The notes: generated from the letters alone by a model not told the origin. A stretch of 64,000 nt of DNA from Tetracentron sinense (GCA_015143295.1 CM026562.1:11870041-11934040); one strand, 5' to 3'. Counted from the stretch's first letter, positions 9,991 to 20,699 are shown. Numbers and translations: made by a program.

Positions 9991-10110
9991 ATGTCGGCAG
10001 GTTCTGAGGGAGCTGCTACTCCATTTGATGTTTGTGCTCCTGGTCCATGGGTGGAGGAGGAGTATGTCGAGGAGCCTTTGGAGGAACCTCCAGTAGAGGG
10101 TTACCAATAG
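9991..10110 (+). CDS. LTR short ORF, 39 aa (3' LTR copy)
   Basis: Identical in sequence and frame to the copy at 1718-1837 in the 5' LTR: MSAG start, PFDVCAPGPWVEEEYVEE core, TAG stop. The inverted repeat GCTGAG/CTCAGC (9960-9980) precedes it. In this LTR it would lie in the 3' end of the RNA, so the 5' copy is the one expected to matter in translation. Confidence 0.4.
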   Translation: MSAGSEGAATPFDVCAPGPWVEEEYVEEPLEEPPVEGYQ

Positions 10111-10540
10111 GTGGTTGTAGATTCTGAGTAGATTAGCTGTGGGTGAGACGAGAGTCAGATTTATGTATTTTGGCGGGCATGTCCGCACTTTCTTTTGGAT
10201 TCTTTTTGTATAAACTTGGATTGATTATGTATATACATAGAGGTTTGGTAGACTTCCGCTATGCCATGTTAGAGCATGTTTCCGCTGTTTTGTCCTCTAT
10301 CGTATATGCTCTGTGGGTTTTGCAGGTTAGTTGTCAAGCAAGTCATGATTAGTCGTCCAAAGTTCACTCTAACTCCTAGGGTGGGTTTTGGGGCGCGACA
10401 CATTGCATAGGGAAAGGTCTCCCATCCCCTCGCATGACATGCATAGCATCGCATGACACGCATAGCATAGCATGGCATGACACGCATAGCATAGCATCAC
10501 ATGACACGCATAACTCTGCATGGCATGACACGCATGGATG

Positions 10541-10686
10541 CTAGTTACGATGGGCTATGAACGGCAACCAGGCATACCCATCTGCATATAGGGTACTAGT
10601 TGCGACGGACTATGAACGGCAACTAGGCATATCATTCAGTGTACAGGGTACTAGTTGCGACGGGCTATGAACGGCAACGAGGCATG
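10541..10686 (+). repeat. Tandem repeat, 3 x 55 bp, hairpin-forming
   Basis: Each unit has CTAGTTGCGACGGGCTATGA followed by acggcaactagg. The arms TAGTTGC and GCAACTA form a 7-bp inverted repeat around a 15-base loop. The same array occurs at 18046-18191 and, inverted, at 51618-51766. Confidence 0.88.
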
Positions 10687-11020
10687 TGAACATGTTTAAA
10701 TTATGAATAAGCAAGCATGATACTTGCATGACATGACATGGCACGCTTGATGCAAGCATGACAAGCATGACACGGTTAACAAGTTCCCAATCACGCAAAG
10801 GGTATTTCAAGTCAAGTCAAGTGCACGATGTTTTCAAGGGTTTTATCAGTTTTTCTGAATGCAAGCATGAATATAAATTGCTTTACTTCCTTGTATGATA
10901 TAAATTGTTCCTGTTCTATATATGCAATTTGTTTCCTACTTTATGTATGTTATCTGTATACTATGACTGTTGGTTAGTTTTTAGTACCCGTTGAGTATTC
11001 CATGCTCAGCCGTACTTTTT

Positions 11021-11140
11021 ATGTCGGCAGGTTCTGAGGGAGCTGCTGCTCCATTTGATGTTTGTGCTCCTGGTCCATGGGTGGAAGAGGAGTACGTCGA
11101 GGAGCCTTTGGAGGAACCTCCCGTAGAGGGTTATCAGTAA
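11021..11140 (+). CDS. LTR short ORF, 39 aa (element 2, 5' LTR)
   Basis: The ATG is in TTATGTCGGCAGG and the stop is TAA. The peptide differs from that of element 1 only in one residue of the Ala-rich part, while codons differ at silent positions (gaa/gag, tac/tat, ccc/cca, tat cag/tac caa). It has stayed open in an element whose gag and pol have collected ten disruptions, although at 39 codons this is weak evidence of constraint. Confidence 0.45.
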   Translation: MSAGSEGAAAPFDVCAPGPWVEEEYVEEPLEEPPVEGYQ

Positions 11141-11439
11141 GTGGTGTTAGATTCTGAGTGGATTAGCTGTGGGTGAGCATGAGTGATTATATCCATGTAT
11201 TTTGGCGGGCATGTCCGCACTTTCTTTGTTTTGATTTCTTTGTATTAAACTTGGACCATGTGTATATACTTAGAGGTTGTTAGACTTCCGCTATGTCTTA
11301 TAGTTATGCTTCCGCTGTTATCCTCTATTGTATATTCTCTGTGGGTGTTTTGCAAGTGGTTTGTCAAGCAAGTCGTGTAAGTCATGATTAGTCGTCCAAG
11401 ATTCACTCTAACTCCTAGGGTGGGTTTTGGGTCGCGACA

Positions 11440-11800
11440 GAAGTGGTATTAGAGCTTAGGCTTTAGGTCTCTAGGGTCACTTAGAATCTCATACCACGGC
11501 TTGACAAGAGCATATGTTAGGAAACAAGTTAGGAAGGAAGTAAGTCGGGAGCGAGTTTGGTTCCAAGTGTAAGACTAAACTTTAGTCTTAGTCTAAAATG
11601 GTTGCTTTAACCAAGTACGGTTCCTAGGTACGCTAGAACACTAAAGTATAAGTATAATGTGATGAATACTCTGATGACTTGATGTGATGTATATTAGTAT
11701 TATACAACTAATACAAATTGAATTATTGTGAAATGGCATTGAAATAAACTGTGGTTTCAAGTTAGACTCATGTGGTGTTATTATTCTCTGGACTTTAGTC
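11440..11800 (+). other. Internal leader of element 2 with primer binding site
   Basis: TGGTATTAGAGC at 11444-11455 is an initiator-Met-type primer site with one transition. The remaining leader aligns with 2144-2481 of element 1 with scattered changes. No ORF is supported. Confidence 0.83.
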
Positions 11801-13049
11801 ATGAGACGGAACACACGGGGTCGTGGACCACATACCAGAGCTTCCTCTTCTTCACGGGATGAGGATGAGCAGCCGGACCTCTCTCAGGTCTTAGGCTCTA
11901 TTGCTGAGACACTCGCCATCCTGGCGGCTCGGCAAACTATACCGGCATCAGCGGCACCTACTCCATCGCCCACAGCTCCAGTACATCGTACCGCTGGAGT
12001 TGAGGCATTCAGGAGATTGAGGCCTCCATCCTTCCATGGGAGTGTGGACCCTCTTGCTACGGAGGCTTGGATCCTCCAGGTTGAGAAGATATTTGCGGTG
12101 CTCTCTCCTACAGAGGAAGAGAAAGTGGCATGGGCAGTTTTCATGCTAGAAGGTGAAGCCCACCATTGGTGGTTGTCCGCATTGAGGACACGGAACTTGA
12201 CCATGCAAGGTCAACCGTGGACTTGGGAGGAGTTTAAGGATACGTTCTATAAGAAGTATTTCCCGGTTGGAGCTCGGGAAAAGAAAGAGAGAGAATTCAT
12301 CAACCTTGAGCAAGGTTCGATGTCTGTGGCCGCTTATGAGGCCAAGTTCTCGGAGCTATCACGCTTCGCGACACATATGATTGCCACCGAGGCAATGAAG
12401 GCGAGGAGGTTTGAGCAAGGACTCAAGGATGTCATCATGGAGAAAGTATCGGTCTTTAGGCACGCCACTTACGCTGAAGTGGTGGATAAAGCCTTGTTGG
12501 TTGAGACCAACTCTGAGGCGGTGTCCAAGAAGAGGGAATCGACGAGAGGCCAATCCAGTAGTTCAGCACCTCTAGAGAGGCGGGCTCATACCGGCCCTTA
12601 TCAGTATGCGTGGCCAGCACCACCGATGAGGCCGACTTATGCGGCCCCAGCACCACGGTAATACGTGCCACAGGCACCTCAACCTCAGGCTCTCCCGGCC
12701 CCATGGCCAGTTGCACCTCAGGTGGCGAGATATGCTCCACCTTAGGCCCCTCCTACCCGCACCCACGAGGCCTGCCCTTAATGCGGCTGAAGGCACCCAG
12801 CAGGGGATTGCCTAAGAGCATCGGGTGGATGTTTTCACTGTGGTCGCCAGGGCCACGTGATCAGGGATTGCCCTACCCGGCATTTACCAGGCCAGTCTCA
12901 GGGGATTAGGCCACCAGCACGCCCAGCAGGATCATATCAGGCGTCATCTCAGACTACCCGGTCTACACCTCAGTCTCGCCAGGCGAACCAGGGGCATGTA
13001 TTTGCTTTGACAGAGGGTGATGCACTTGCATCTGATGATGTGGTGCAAG
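11801..13049 (+). pseudogene. gag: gag pseudogene of element 2
   Basis: The frame starts with the same MRRNTRGRG N terminus as element 1 and is open through the capsid domain (FRRLRPPSFHGSVDP, AHHWW, FINLEQG). Stops then fall at 12659 (CAG to TAA), 12743 (CAG to TAG) and 12779 (TCA to TAA), before the zinc knuckle. The knuckle itself, CFHCGRQGHVIRDC, remains readable after the stops. A truncated Gag of 286 residues without a nucleocapsid could be made. Confidence 0.92.
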
Positions 13050-13195
13050 GTACGCATTTGGAGTTATTTTCTTTATTCGTGATTGTTATGTTATGCTATA
13101 TTCTTTGTGTACGTACTCGGCATGTTCTATATGTATATATACCTACACGTATACGCTGTTGATGTATGGATTAACTCCGCTAGCTAAAATTTCAG
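13050..13195 (+). other. Candidate gag-protease intron of element 2 (146 bp)
   Basis: Donor caag|GTACGC and acceptor aaaatttcAG|gaacc are retained. Removal would join VVQG to TLLVNEYL in the same phase as element 1. Its length is not a multiple of three, so unspliced RNA shifts frame and stops at TGA 13160-13162. Confidence 0.65.
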
Positions 13196-16100
13196 GAACC
13201 CTACTAGTCAATGAGTATTTGGCTCGAGTGTTGATTGATACCGGGTCTACTCATTTGTTTGCCTCGCCGAGTTTTTCAGAAGGCTTTTCTGAGGAGCCTA
13301 GACAGCTAAAACCGGAGTTAGCCATTTCGACTCCCCTCGGCAAAATAGTATTGGCAGATAAAGTGTATAGAAATAGTGTGGTCCAAGTTGGAAGCCACGA
13401 GTTGGCGGTTGATCTCATCGTCCTTGGATTCCAAGACTTTGATGTTATATTGGGAATGGATTGGTTAGCAGCGCATCATGGGCATGTAGCTTGCTTTGAG
13501 AAGATGGTACTCTTCAAGCCGGTAGAAGGAAAACCATTTCACTTTCGGGGGTTGAAAGGTAGAGATACTGCTCGTTTTACGGCGTTGAGCTTAGCTAACC
13601 CCGAGGCAAAGGACTCATCGACAATTCCAGTTGTGAGTGAATTCCTGGATGTGTTTCCAAAGGAGTTACCAGGATTACCTCCAGATAGGGAGATTGAGTT
13701 TGTGATCGAGCTTGCACCAGGCACAGCTCCCATCTTTCGGGCTCCGTATAGAATGGCCCCGATTGAACTTAAGGAGTTGAAGACTCAATTGGAGGAATTA
13801 CAAGGCCTTGGTTTCATTCGACCAAGTGTCTCACCGTGGGGTGCCCCGGTGTTGTTTGTTAAGAAGAAAGATGGTTCGATGCGGATGTACGTCGATTACC
13901 GGTAATTGAACAAGGTCACTATAAAGAATAGGTATCCATTGCCTAGAATTGATGATTTGTTCGATCAGTTGAAGGGAGCGAGATTTTTCTCAAAGATAGA
14001 TCTTCGATCGGGTTATCACCAGTTGAAGATTAAGGCGGAAGATGTTCCCAAAACTGCTTTCAGGACTCGGTATGGACACTACGAGTTCTTGGTGATGCCT
14101 TTTGGACTCACGAACGCGCCGGCAGCCTTTATGGATTTGATGAACCGGGTGTTCCGGCCATATCTTGATAGGTGTGTGATTGTATTTGTTGATGACATTT
14201 TGGTCTATTCCCAGACAAGGGAAGATCACACACGCGACCTACGCCTTGCTTTGGAAATGCTAAGAGAGCACAAGCTATACGCCAAACTTAGCAAGTGTGA
14301 GTTTTGGTTGGAAAAGGTGGCATTCCTAGGCCACGTTGTTTCTGCAGAAGGTATCTCGGTAGATCCGAAGAAGATCGAAGCAGTTATGAGTTGGGCGAAG
14401 CCCAAGAATGTTACGGAGATACGCCGCTTCCTTGGGTTGGCAGGCTACTACAGGAGATTCGTAGAGGGTTTCTCTAGCCTTGCAGCACCGCTTACTTACC
14501 TGACAAGGAAGAATGCGAAGTTTGTATGGAGCGACAAGTGTGAGATCAGTTTCACGGAACTGAAGAAGAGGCTTACTACAGCTCCTGTCCTTACAGTGCC
14601 ATCCGCACCTCTTGGGTATGAGGTGTACAGTGATGCCTCACACGTTGGACTTGGATGTGTGCTTATGCAACACAAAATGGTCATTGCCTATGCATCGAGG
14701 CAATTGAAGGAGCATGAGAAGAATTACCCCCACGCATGACTTAGAGCTTGCCGCAGTCGTGTTTGCCCTCAAGATCTGGCGACATTACTTATACGGGGTG
14801 GAATTCTATGTGTATACGGACCACAAGAGCCTCAAGTACCTCTTTTCCCAAAAGGAATTGAACCTAAGGCAACGGCGTTAGATGGAATTTCTGAAGGACT
14901 ATGATTGTACCATTCAATACCACCTGGGTAAAGCAAATATAGTGGCTGATGCTTTGAGTAGAAGACCTCAGGGGTTGTTAGCACACATGTTGGTTCAAGA
15001 ATGGAAGCTACTAGAAGATTTGGCAAATCTGGACATCAGTGTGAATAACTCTGTCCATGGTCCTACCTTGGCAAATGTTACGGTTCGGCCGTACATTATA
15101 GATTTGATTCAAGAATATCAAGCCATGGATGCGGAATTGTTGGCTTTCCGGGACAAGGAAGTTGCCAAGGGCATTGAAGACTTTTCTCTCACTAGTCGGG
15201 GTGCTATCACATTCTAGGGAAGGCTGTGCGTCCCAGCCAATGCAGATCTTCGAAGAGAGATTTTGGATGAAGCACACCGTTCGAAGTACACAGTGCATCC
15301 AGGGGGTACAAAGATGTACCGGAACCTCAGGAGTCACTTTTGGTGGCGGAATATGAAGAGGGAGGTTGCGGCATATGTAGCACGGTGCTTGGTGTGTCAA
15401 CAGGTGAAAGCAGAACACATGCGGCCCGCAGGTCTATTACAGTCCCTTCCGATTCCCGAGTGGAAATGGGAGAACATATCCATGGATTTCATAGTTGGCT
15501 TGCCAAAGACGGCAAGGGGCTCAGATGCGATATGGGTAGTAGTGGATCGTTTCACGAAGTCCGCTCATTTCTTGCCTTACCGAACTACTTTCAACTCTAG
15601 TCAGTTAGCCGCTTTGTACATCAAGGAAGTGGTGAGGTTGCAAGGAGTGCCCGTTAGTATTGTGTCAGATCGGGATCCAAGATTCACATCACGATTCTGG
15701 AAAAGCTTCCAGGAGGCTATGGGTTCCTGACTTAATTTCAGCACCGCTTTTCATCCACAGACGGATGGACAAACCGAGAGAGTGAACCAAGTCATTGAAG
15801 ACATGCTTCAGGCTTGTATGTTGGATTTCAGAGGCAGTTGGGAAGAGCACTTGCCTTTGGTTGAATTCGCCTATAATAACAGCTATTAGGCGAGTATCCA
15901 AATGGCACCATTTGAGGCCTTGTATGGGCGAAGTTGTAGGTCTCCTCTCTATTGGGATGAGGTAGGAGAAAGGAAAGTACTTGGTCTGGAGTTGATTGAG
16001 CAAACTACAAACACAGTTAAGATCATTCGGGATCGATTGAAAGCCGCTCATGATCGCAAGAAAAGTTATGCGGACACGCGCCGTAGGGACTTGGAATTTC

Positions 16101-16522
16101 AAGTAGGGGATCAATTTTTTGTGAAAGTATCTCCTAGCAAAGGGATCATGAGATTTGGAAAGCGAGGTAAGCTCAGTCCTCGGTATGTTGGGCCTTTTGA
16201 GATTATCACGCGAGTTGGTGAGGTTGCTTACAGGGTAGCTCTCCCACCTCACACGGCCGCAGTTCACAACGTTTTCCATGTGTCTATGCTTCGGAAGTAC
16301 ATTGCGGATCCTTTGCATGTCATAGACTTGGAATCGTTGGAGATTCGAGAGGACCTCACCTTGATTGGAAAGCCGGTTCAGATTTTGGATTGAAGAGATC
16401 AAGTGCTTCGCAACAAGACAATCCCTTTGGTTCTTATCCAATGGCAACACCATGCTTGGGAAGAAGCTACATGGGAGCGTGAAGCCGAAGTCAAAGCAAA
16501 GTACCCAGAATTATTTGAATGA
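13196..16522 (+). pseudogene. pol: pol pseudogene of element 2
   Basis: Protease (IDTGSTHLF), RT (FVDDILVYS), RNase H, integrase and chromodomain-like tail are recognisable in the same order as element 1. Breaks: TAA 13903 (from CAA), a one-base insertion in a C run near 14727-14731, TAG 14879 (from TGG), TAG 15215, TGA 15728, TAG 15887 (from CAG) and TGA 16391 (from CGA). Several fit C-to-T or G-to-A change of methylated DNA. The element cannot encode Pol but could be moved in trans. Confidence 0.94.
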
Positions 16523-16622
16523 GTTTTTGCATAAGTTTGTATATGACTTGTAATTTTCTTTTTGGTTTGTAATCCAAGTAGCGTCTAAATTTCGAGGACG
16601 AAATTTTTGTAAGGGGGGAGGA
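16523..16622 (+). other. 3' untranslated stretch and polypurine tract of element 2
   Basis: AAGGGGGGAGGA at 16611-16622 lies directly before the TGCAGAG start of the 3' LTR. The preceding text (ttcgaggacgaaatttttgt) is the same as in element 1. Confidence 0.87.
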
Positions 16623-16834
16623 TGCAGAGCCCCGGACTTTTTCACATTTAATGCATGACACTTTCATTGCCATTTTGCCTTTAAAGAGGTATAATTAATC
16701 AATAAGGAAGAAATTGGAAATTCTGAAACGTTAGAAATGTTCGTTTTCGAAGTACGAACCCAACGCAAGTTGAATCGTCAAAATCGGACGAACGAGTCAA
16801 AAGATATGGCCAAAACAGTCTGGACCTGCAGGCA

Positions 16835-16998
16835 ACCGATCGATCGGTCCAAAACCGATCGCTCGGAGGCTATCGACTGGTCAAGATTTTTGTATGGGGA
16901 AATTTTCCAGAGAGTGAAATTTTAACCGATCGCTCGGTTATGAAACCGATCGATCGGTAGGCAACCGATCGATCGGTCATTAACACCGATCGCTCGGT
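16835..16998. promoter_or_regulatory. U3 cluster of CCGATCG[A/C]TCGG palindromes
   Basis: Six 12-bp motifs, perfect (CCGATCGATCGG) or one base off (CCGATCGCTCGG), flank a shared spacer with tatcgactggtc and gaaattttccagagag. The cluster lies upstream of the inferred transcription start. Equivalent clusters occur in five other LTRs of different sequence. A protein-binding or silencing role is inference. Confidence 0.65.
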
Positions 16999-18045
16999 AC
17001 TCGCGTTTTTGCAGAAATTTCAGTAAGGGTATTATGGTCTTTTGGTCGGTTCACTCTTACCTTAAGAGTCTTGCCCGAGCCTTTAGGGCATCATTCAACA
17101 CTTAGAGAGTTTGAGAGCATAGGAGAAAGGGGAGAAGGCGATTCCAACCTAGGGTTTCCATTTTGGAGAGAAATCAAGGGGTTTGTGAACCCACACTCCA
17201 CTCAAGCCCATTTTTCTTCAAGATCAAGGCACAAACTCGTGAGGAGCATCTCCTCAAGCTAGGGCAGCAACTCACGGTCATTTTTGGAAGGGGATTTCTT
17301 CCTCACTTGATCAAGGTCGGTACTTCTTACTACCCTCCTAGTTATAGCTTCCCTTTTTCCTTTGTTTCTCCTTGTTTTCCTTCACTTATATATGTGTTAT
17401 GAGATTGGTGGTATGAATGGTGAATGGAGATGGATGTTGGCGAATGGATGCCATGTGGATGATGTGATGAACGAATGGGAAAGGGCATTGTACTAATAAT
17501 GAACATACAAGTGTGATGTGAGCATAAACCACCTAGAAAAGCATGATCTAGGTTTAAGTGAATAATGAACACACCCCATGTTTGATGAAATGCCAAGGTG
17601 AACAAAATAAATGATAAATTAAGGGAACCCATGCTTAATTGCTCTTGAAATTTGTTAGGGTTCATGATAGTGTGTTTCTTACATTTCTTAAAATGTGTAG
17701 ATTATTACTCACTTAAATTGTTATATGCTATGCTTTGTGAATTACCCCAAATTGCCATATTTAATTCCAAATGCAAGTATGCACACGATCTCATGAGCAC
17801 GCATGAAATGACGTGATTTACCGATGTTTTAAGTATGGGACGTAGAGGTGGGGCATATCCTAAGATATGTTTCACTTCGCTTTTGACAAGGGCAAGACAA
17901 TCATGCATTGCATAGGGAAAGGTCTCCCATCCCCTCGCATGACATGCATAGCATCGCATGACACGCATAGCATAGCATGGCATGACACGCATAGCATAGC
18001 ATCACATGACATGCATAACTCTGCATGGCATGACACGCATGGATG

Positions 18046-18191
18046 CTAGTTGTGACGGGCTATGAATGGCAACCAGGCATACCCATCTGCATATAGGGTA
18101 CTAGTTGCGACGGACTATGAACGGCAACTAGGCATATCATTCAGTGTACAGGGTACTAGTTGCGACGGGCTATGAACGGCAACTAGGCATG
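18046..18191 (+). repeat. Tandem repeat, 3 x 55 bp (element 2, 3' LTR)
   Basis: Same three-unit array as 10541-10686, with TAGTTGC...GCAACTA arms. A few transitions distinguish the two LTR copies. Confidence 0.88.
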
Positions 18192-18525
18192 TGAACATGT
18201 TTAAATTATGAATAAGCAAGCATGATACTCGCATGACATGACATGGCACGCTTGATGCAAGCCTGACAAGCATGACACGGTTAACAAGTTCCCAATCACG
18301 CAAAGGGTATTTCAAGTCAAGTCAAGTGCACGATGTTTTCAAGGGTTTTATCAGTTTTTCTGAATGCAAGCATGAATATAAATTGCTTTACTTCCTTGTA
18401 TGATATAAATTGTTCCTGTTCTATATATGCAATTTGTTTCCTACTTTATGTATGCTATCTGTATACTATGACTGTTGGTTAGTATTTAGTACCTGCTGAG
18501 TATTCCATGCTCAGCCGTACTTCTT

Positions 18526-18645
18526 ATGTCGGCAAGTTCTGAGGGAGCTGCTGCCCCATTTGATGTTTGTGCTCCTGGTCCATGGGTGGAAGAGGAGTAC
18601 GTCGAGGAGCCTTTGGAGGAACCTCCCGTAGAGGGTTATCAGTAG
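18526..18645 (+). CDS. LTR short ORF, 39 aa (element 2, 3' LTR)
   Basis: MSAS start (GGT to AGT at codon 4), then the same PFDVCAPGPWVEEEYVEE core and VEGYQ end before TAG. The frame is intact. Confidence 0.42.
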   Translation: MSASSEGAAAPFDVCAPGPWVEEEYVEEPLEEPPVEGYQ

Positions 18646-19121
18646 GTGGTGTTAGATTCTGAGTGGATTAGCTGTGGGTGAGCATGAGTGATTATATCCA
18701 TCTATTTTGGCGGGCATGTGCGCACTTTCTTTGTTTTGATTTCTTTGTATTAAACTTGGACCATGTGTATATACTTAGAGGTTGTTAGACTTCCGTTGTG
18801 TCTTATAGTTATGCTTCCGCGGTTATCCTCTAATGTATATTCTCTGTGGGTGTTTTGCAAGTGGTTTGTCAAGCAAGTCGTGTAAGTCATGATTAGTCGT
18901 CCAAGATTTACTCTAACTCCTAGGGTGGGTTTTGGGTCGCGACATACATCATGTACATATATACACAGTGGAAAACTAAACGTAACCAATATATCTATAT
19001 GTGAATTTGCTCCTAGCATTCAATTCAAGTGTGAGCCAACATAGTGTAACCAAAATATGGAGTGGACAAGTCCCACTCTCACATATACAAAACAGTTGTG
19101 CCAACTCTCCATACATCCCCC

Positions 19122-19280
19122 TCAACAGAAATCAAAATCCAAACACCTATCTCGTGATTCATTACCCCGGTAATGATCCATGGAGGGTTCTGGATTATAG
19201 TACTCCTCTATCCAAGGCTTTGTGCCACAGATATCAAAAGGAACATGAGTACCTGCCGAAGTCAATAGTCGGCTGAGCAT
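19122..19280 (-). CDS. LTR short ORF, element 3 version (52 aa)
   Basis: Here the start is the ATG inside the conserved inverted repeat (ccATGctcagc), in frame with the peptide. The TCGGCAGG-type ATG of the other families is lost. The core reads PFDICGTKPWIEEYY, related to PFDVCAPGPWVEEEY, and then runs to a longer C terminus ending DFDFC. Keeping the core with a different start argues for coding function, or for a spliced exon starting at the cag. Confidence 0.4.
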   Translation of the reverse strand: MLSRLLTSAGTHVPFDICGTKPWIEEYYNPEPSMDHYRGNESRDRCLDFDFC

Positions 19281-20211
19281 GGAATACTCAGTGATATACA
19301 AACTACTAGCTAAAAGTGAGTAATATCATGAACATGCAAAAGCTTACAGTGTAATGATCGTGAAAGTAGTTAATACTATCCGTGCAAATCAAAACCGATA
19401 AATCTTGTGAAGTCATATGATAATCAGGGTTCTTGTGAGTTCTTGTGAATTCTTGCGAGAGTTGGGAATCCTTGTGAGCATGCGAGATCTAAGTATGCAT
19501 GATTTCTTGTGCACTTGCGAGCTTGTGAACTTGTGAGCTTGTGAGACATGACTACTTGTGAGTTCATGTATAGTGGGATTCCTTGTGAACTTTTAAACGA
19601 TCTTAGACTACCAACCCAAGGTTTGGCCTTATCACTTGTGAGCGTGTGAGAATTCTTTTAATCAATACCTAGCTTATGAACTTTTTACAAATACCTTTCT
19701 TTTGACAAATCATCGATACATGCGAGACTTGAGAACATAGGGTGCATGCGTGCTTGTGAACATTATAGTGAATTTAGAAAGCTTGTAAACTTAACCACAT
19801 ATTCATAGAACTTAATACTAGTGATAGCTTATTGTGCATAACAAATTAATAGCATACTTAAGCATGAAAGTCCTTAGAGGCATTAAATCAAACACTTAGA
19901 GTGCCTAGTATTAGTAGTTTACATCCAAGTACAATTTCAACCCAAGAACATATTCAAATCGTGGTTTTCTTAAAGGAATAGCACATGGTAGGTAGTAGAG
20001 TCTATCTACCTTGGTGAAATTGAGGAATTTCGATTCCAAACACGTGGAACAAGTGAGAATCTTGAGTTCTTTGATGAAAAACACCAATGGAGGGAAGATT
20101 GATCTTCTTCTTCAAGCTTTAAGCCAAACCCTAGCTTTCTCCTTTTTCTCCTCTCAAATCTCTTTCCAAAATATGCACTAAGGGTTCTGAAACCCTAAGG
20201 CACGAACATGT

Positions 20212-20220
20212 CTTTATATA
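20212..20220 (-). promoter_or_regulatory. TATA box of element 3 LTR (left copy)
   Basis: Minus-strand TATATAAAG in ggcctatataaagac, 60-250 bases downstream of the palindrome cluster in the element's direction and about 930 bases upstream of the short ORF. It places the hairpin and short-ORF region in transcribed leader. Confidence 0.7.
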
Positions 20221-20278
20221 GGCCAAGGGGTACTGGCTAAAGTCTTAAACACCCTTAATGAAGAAAATCTGTGTATAA

Positions 20279-20462
20279 CCGATCGATCGGTGGTACAGGC
20301 CGAGCGATCGGTGGCTTACCGGTTGATTGGTGGTTTCAACTGAGAGATTGGTTGAAAACACCCTCTCTGGAATTTTTCCCCATACAAAAAAGTTAACCAG
20401 TCGATAGCTACCGAGCGATCGGTAGAGGACCGGTCGATCGGAGGATAGCACCGAGCGATCGG
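20279..20462. promoter_or_regulatory. U3 palindrome cluster, element 3 left LTR
   Basis: CCGATCGATCGG, CCGAGCGATCGG and degenerate variants surround the shared spacer (ctctctggaa...ccccatacaaaa). It is the reverse complement of the layout in element 2, as expected for a minus-strand element. Confidence 0.65.
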
Positions 20463-20699
20463 TGATCCCCTGTTTTGCTGTAAAACATGGTTTTCACTAC
20501 TTGAATCTTCTCCAATCCAATTCCAACACTCTTTTATGCTTGAAACATACTCCTTAAGGATACGTAGGCCTGTTAGAACATGTACGCCATAAATCCCAAC
20601 ATGTGTATTAGCATAAGGCCCACTAGTGTACAAAACTACACTTGAGCACTATTCATTCATTATTCACAACAAGGTGAAATGAAGTTCTGGGGTTCTACA

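Larger units (their letters stand above)
1..10400 (+). mobile_element. Element 1: Ty3/gypsy chromovirus, probably intact (left edge cut)
   Basis: This LTR retrotransposon has the order 5' LTR, primer site, gag, short intron, protease-RT-RNase H-integrase-chromodomain, polypurine tract and 3' LTR. The 5' LTR is cut by the window edge. Both protein ORFs are open, and by eye the two LTRs differ over about 1.8 kb by only a handful of substitutions plus repeat-count changes, so insertion is recent. The C-terminal chromodomain resembles the Tekay/Del clade; that assignment is from family knowledge, without a search. The right end abuts sequence (CATTG...) that continues the LTR of element 2, so element 1 lies inside it. 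The matching target duplication would be left of base 1. Confidence 0.95.
7294..10400 (+). repeat. 3' LTR of element 1 (3107 bp)
   Basis: It starts TGTAGAGCCCC after the polypurine tract and ends GCGCGACA. The U3 start has a block (tcgaagtacgaac...caacgcaagttgaatcgtc) shared with other LTR families of the window. It continues with a 23-bp triplicate, the large minisatellite, the transcribed-leader-like part and the conserved inverted repeat plus short ORF. Beyond 10400 the sequence continues as the interrupted LTR of element 2. Confidence 0.96.
10401..11439 (+). repeat. 5' LTR of element 2, downstream portion
   Basis: Starts mid-LTR at the element 1 junction (cattgcataggg) and ends GTCGCGACA before the primer site. 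It contains ATGACACGCAT-type short repeats, a three-unit 55-bp tandem, the conserved inverted repeat (10990-11010, one arm base changed) and the short ORF. The upstream part of this LTR should lie left of base 1. Confidence 0.93.
10401..18944 (+). mobile_element. Element 2: decayed chromovirus related to element 1
   Basis: Same gene order and strongly similar proteins as element 1, but gag has three and pol six nonsense codons plus a frameshift. Its 5' LTR is interrupted by element 1: bases 10401-11439 match 17906-18944 of its 3' LTR at equal length (1039 bp). It ends in GTCGCGACA, and the next bases continue the LTR of element 3. Its U3 carries CGATCG palindromes where element 1 has a minisatellite. 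Confidence 0.94.
16623..18944 (+). repeat. 3' LTR of element 2 (2322 bp)
   Basis: Starts TGCAGAGCCCCGG (probably TGTAGAG originally) and ends GTCGCGACA. U3 has six CGATCG palindromes. The CATATC-ctaa-GATATG inverted repeat is near 17856-17871, followed by the 55-bp hairpin tandem, the conserved GCTGAG/CTCAGC repeat (18495-18515) and the short ORF. The next bases, TACAT (18945-18949), begin the interrupted LTR of element 3 and should be one copy of the target duplication. Confidence 0.95.
18945..20699 (-). repeat. 3' LTR of element 3 (left copy, lacking 105 bp)
   Basis: Ends on the plus strand in GGGGTTCTACA, that is TGTAGAACCCC when read with the element. It matches 25890-27647. It contains CGATCG palindromes, a TATA box, long stretches of 'cttgtgag' short repeats (19430-19760), the conserved inverted repeat (19272-19291) and a longer version of the short ORF. 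Copies differ at several CpG sites. Confidence 0.94.
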
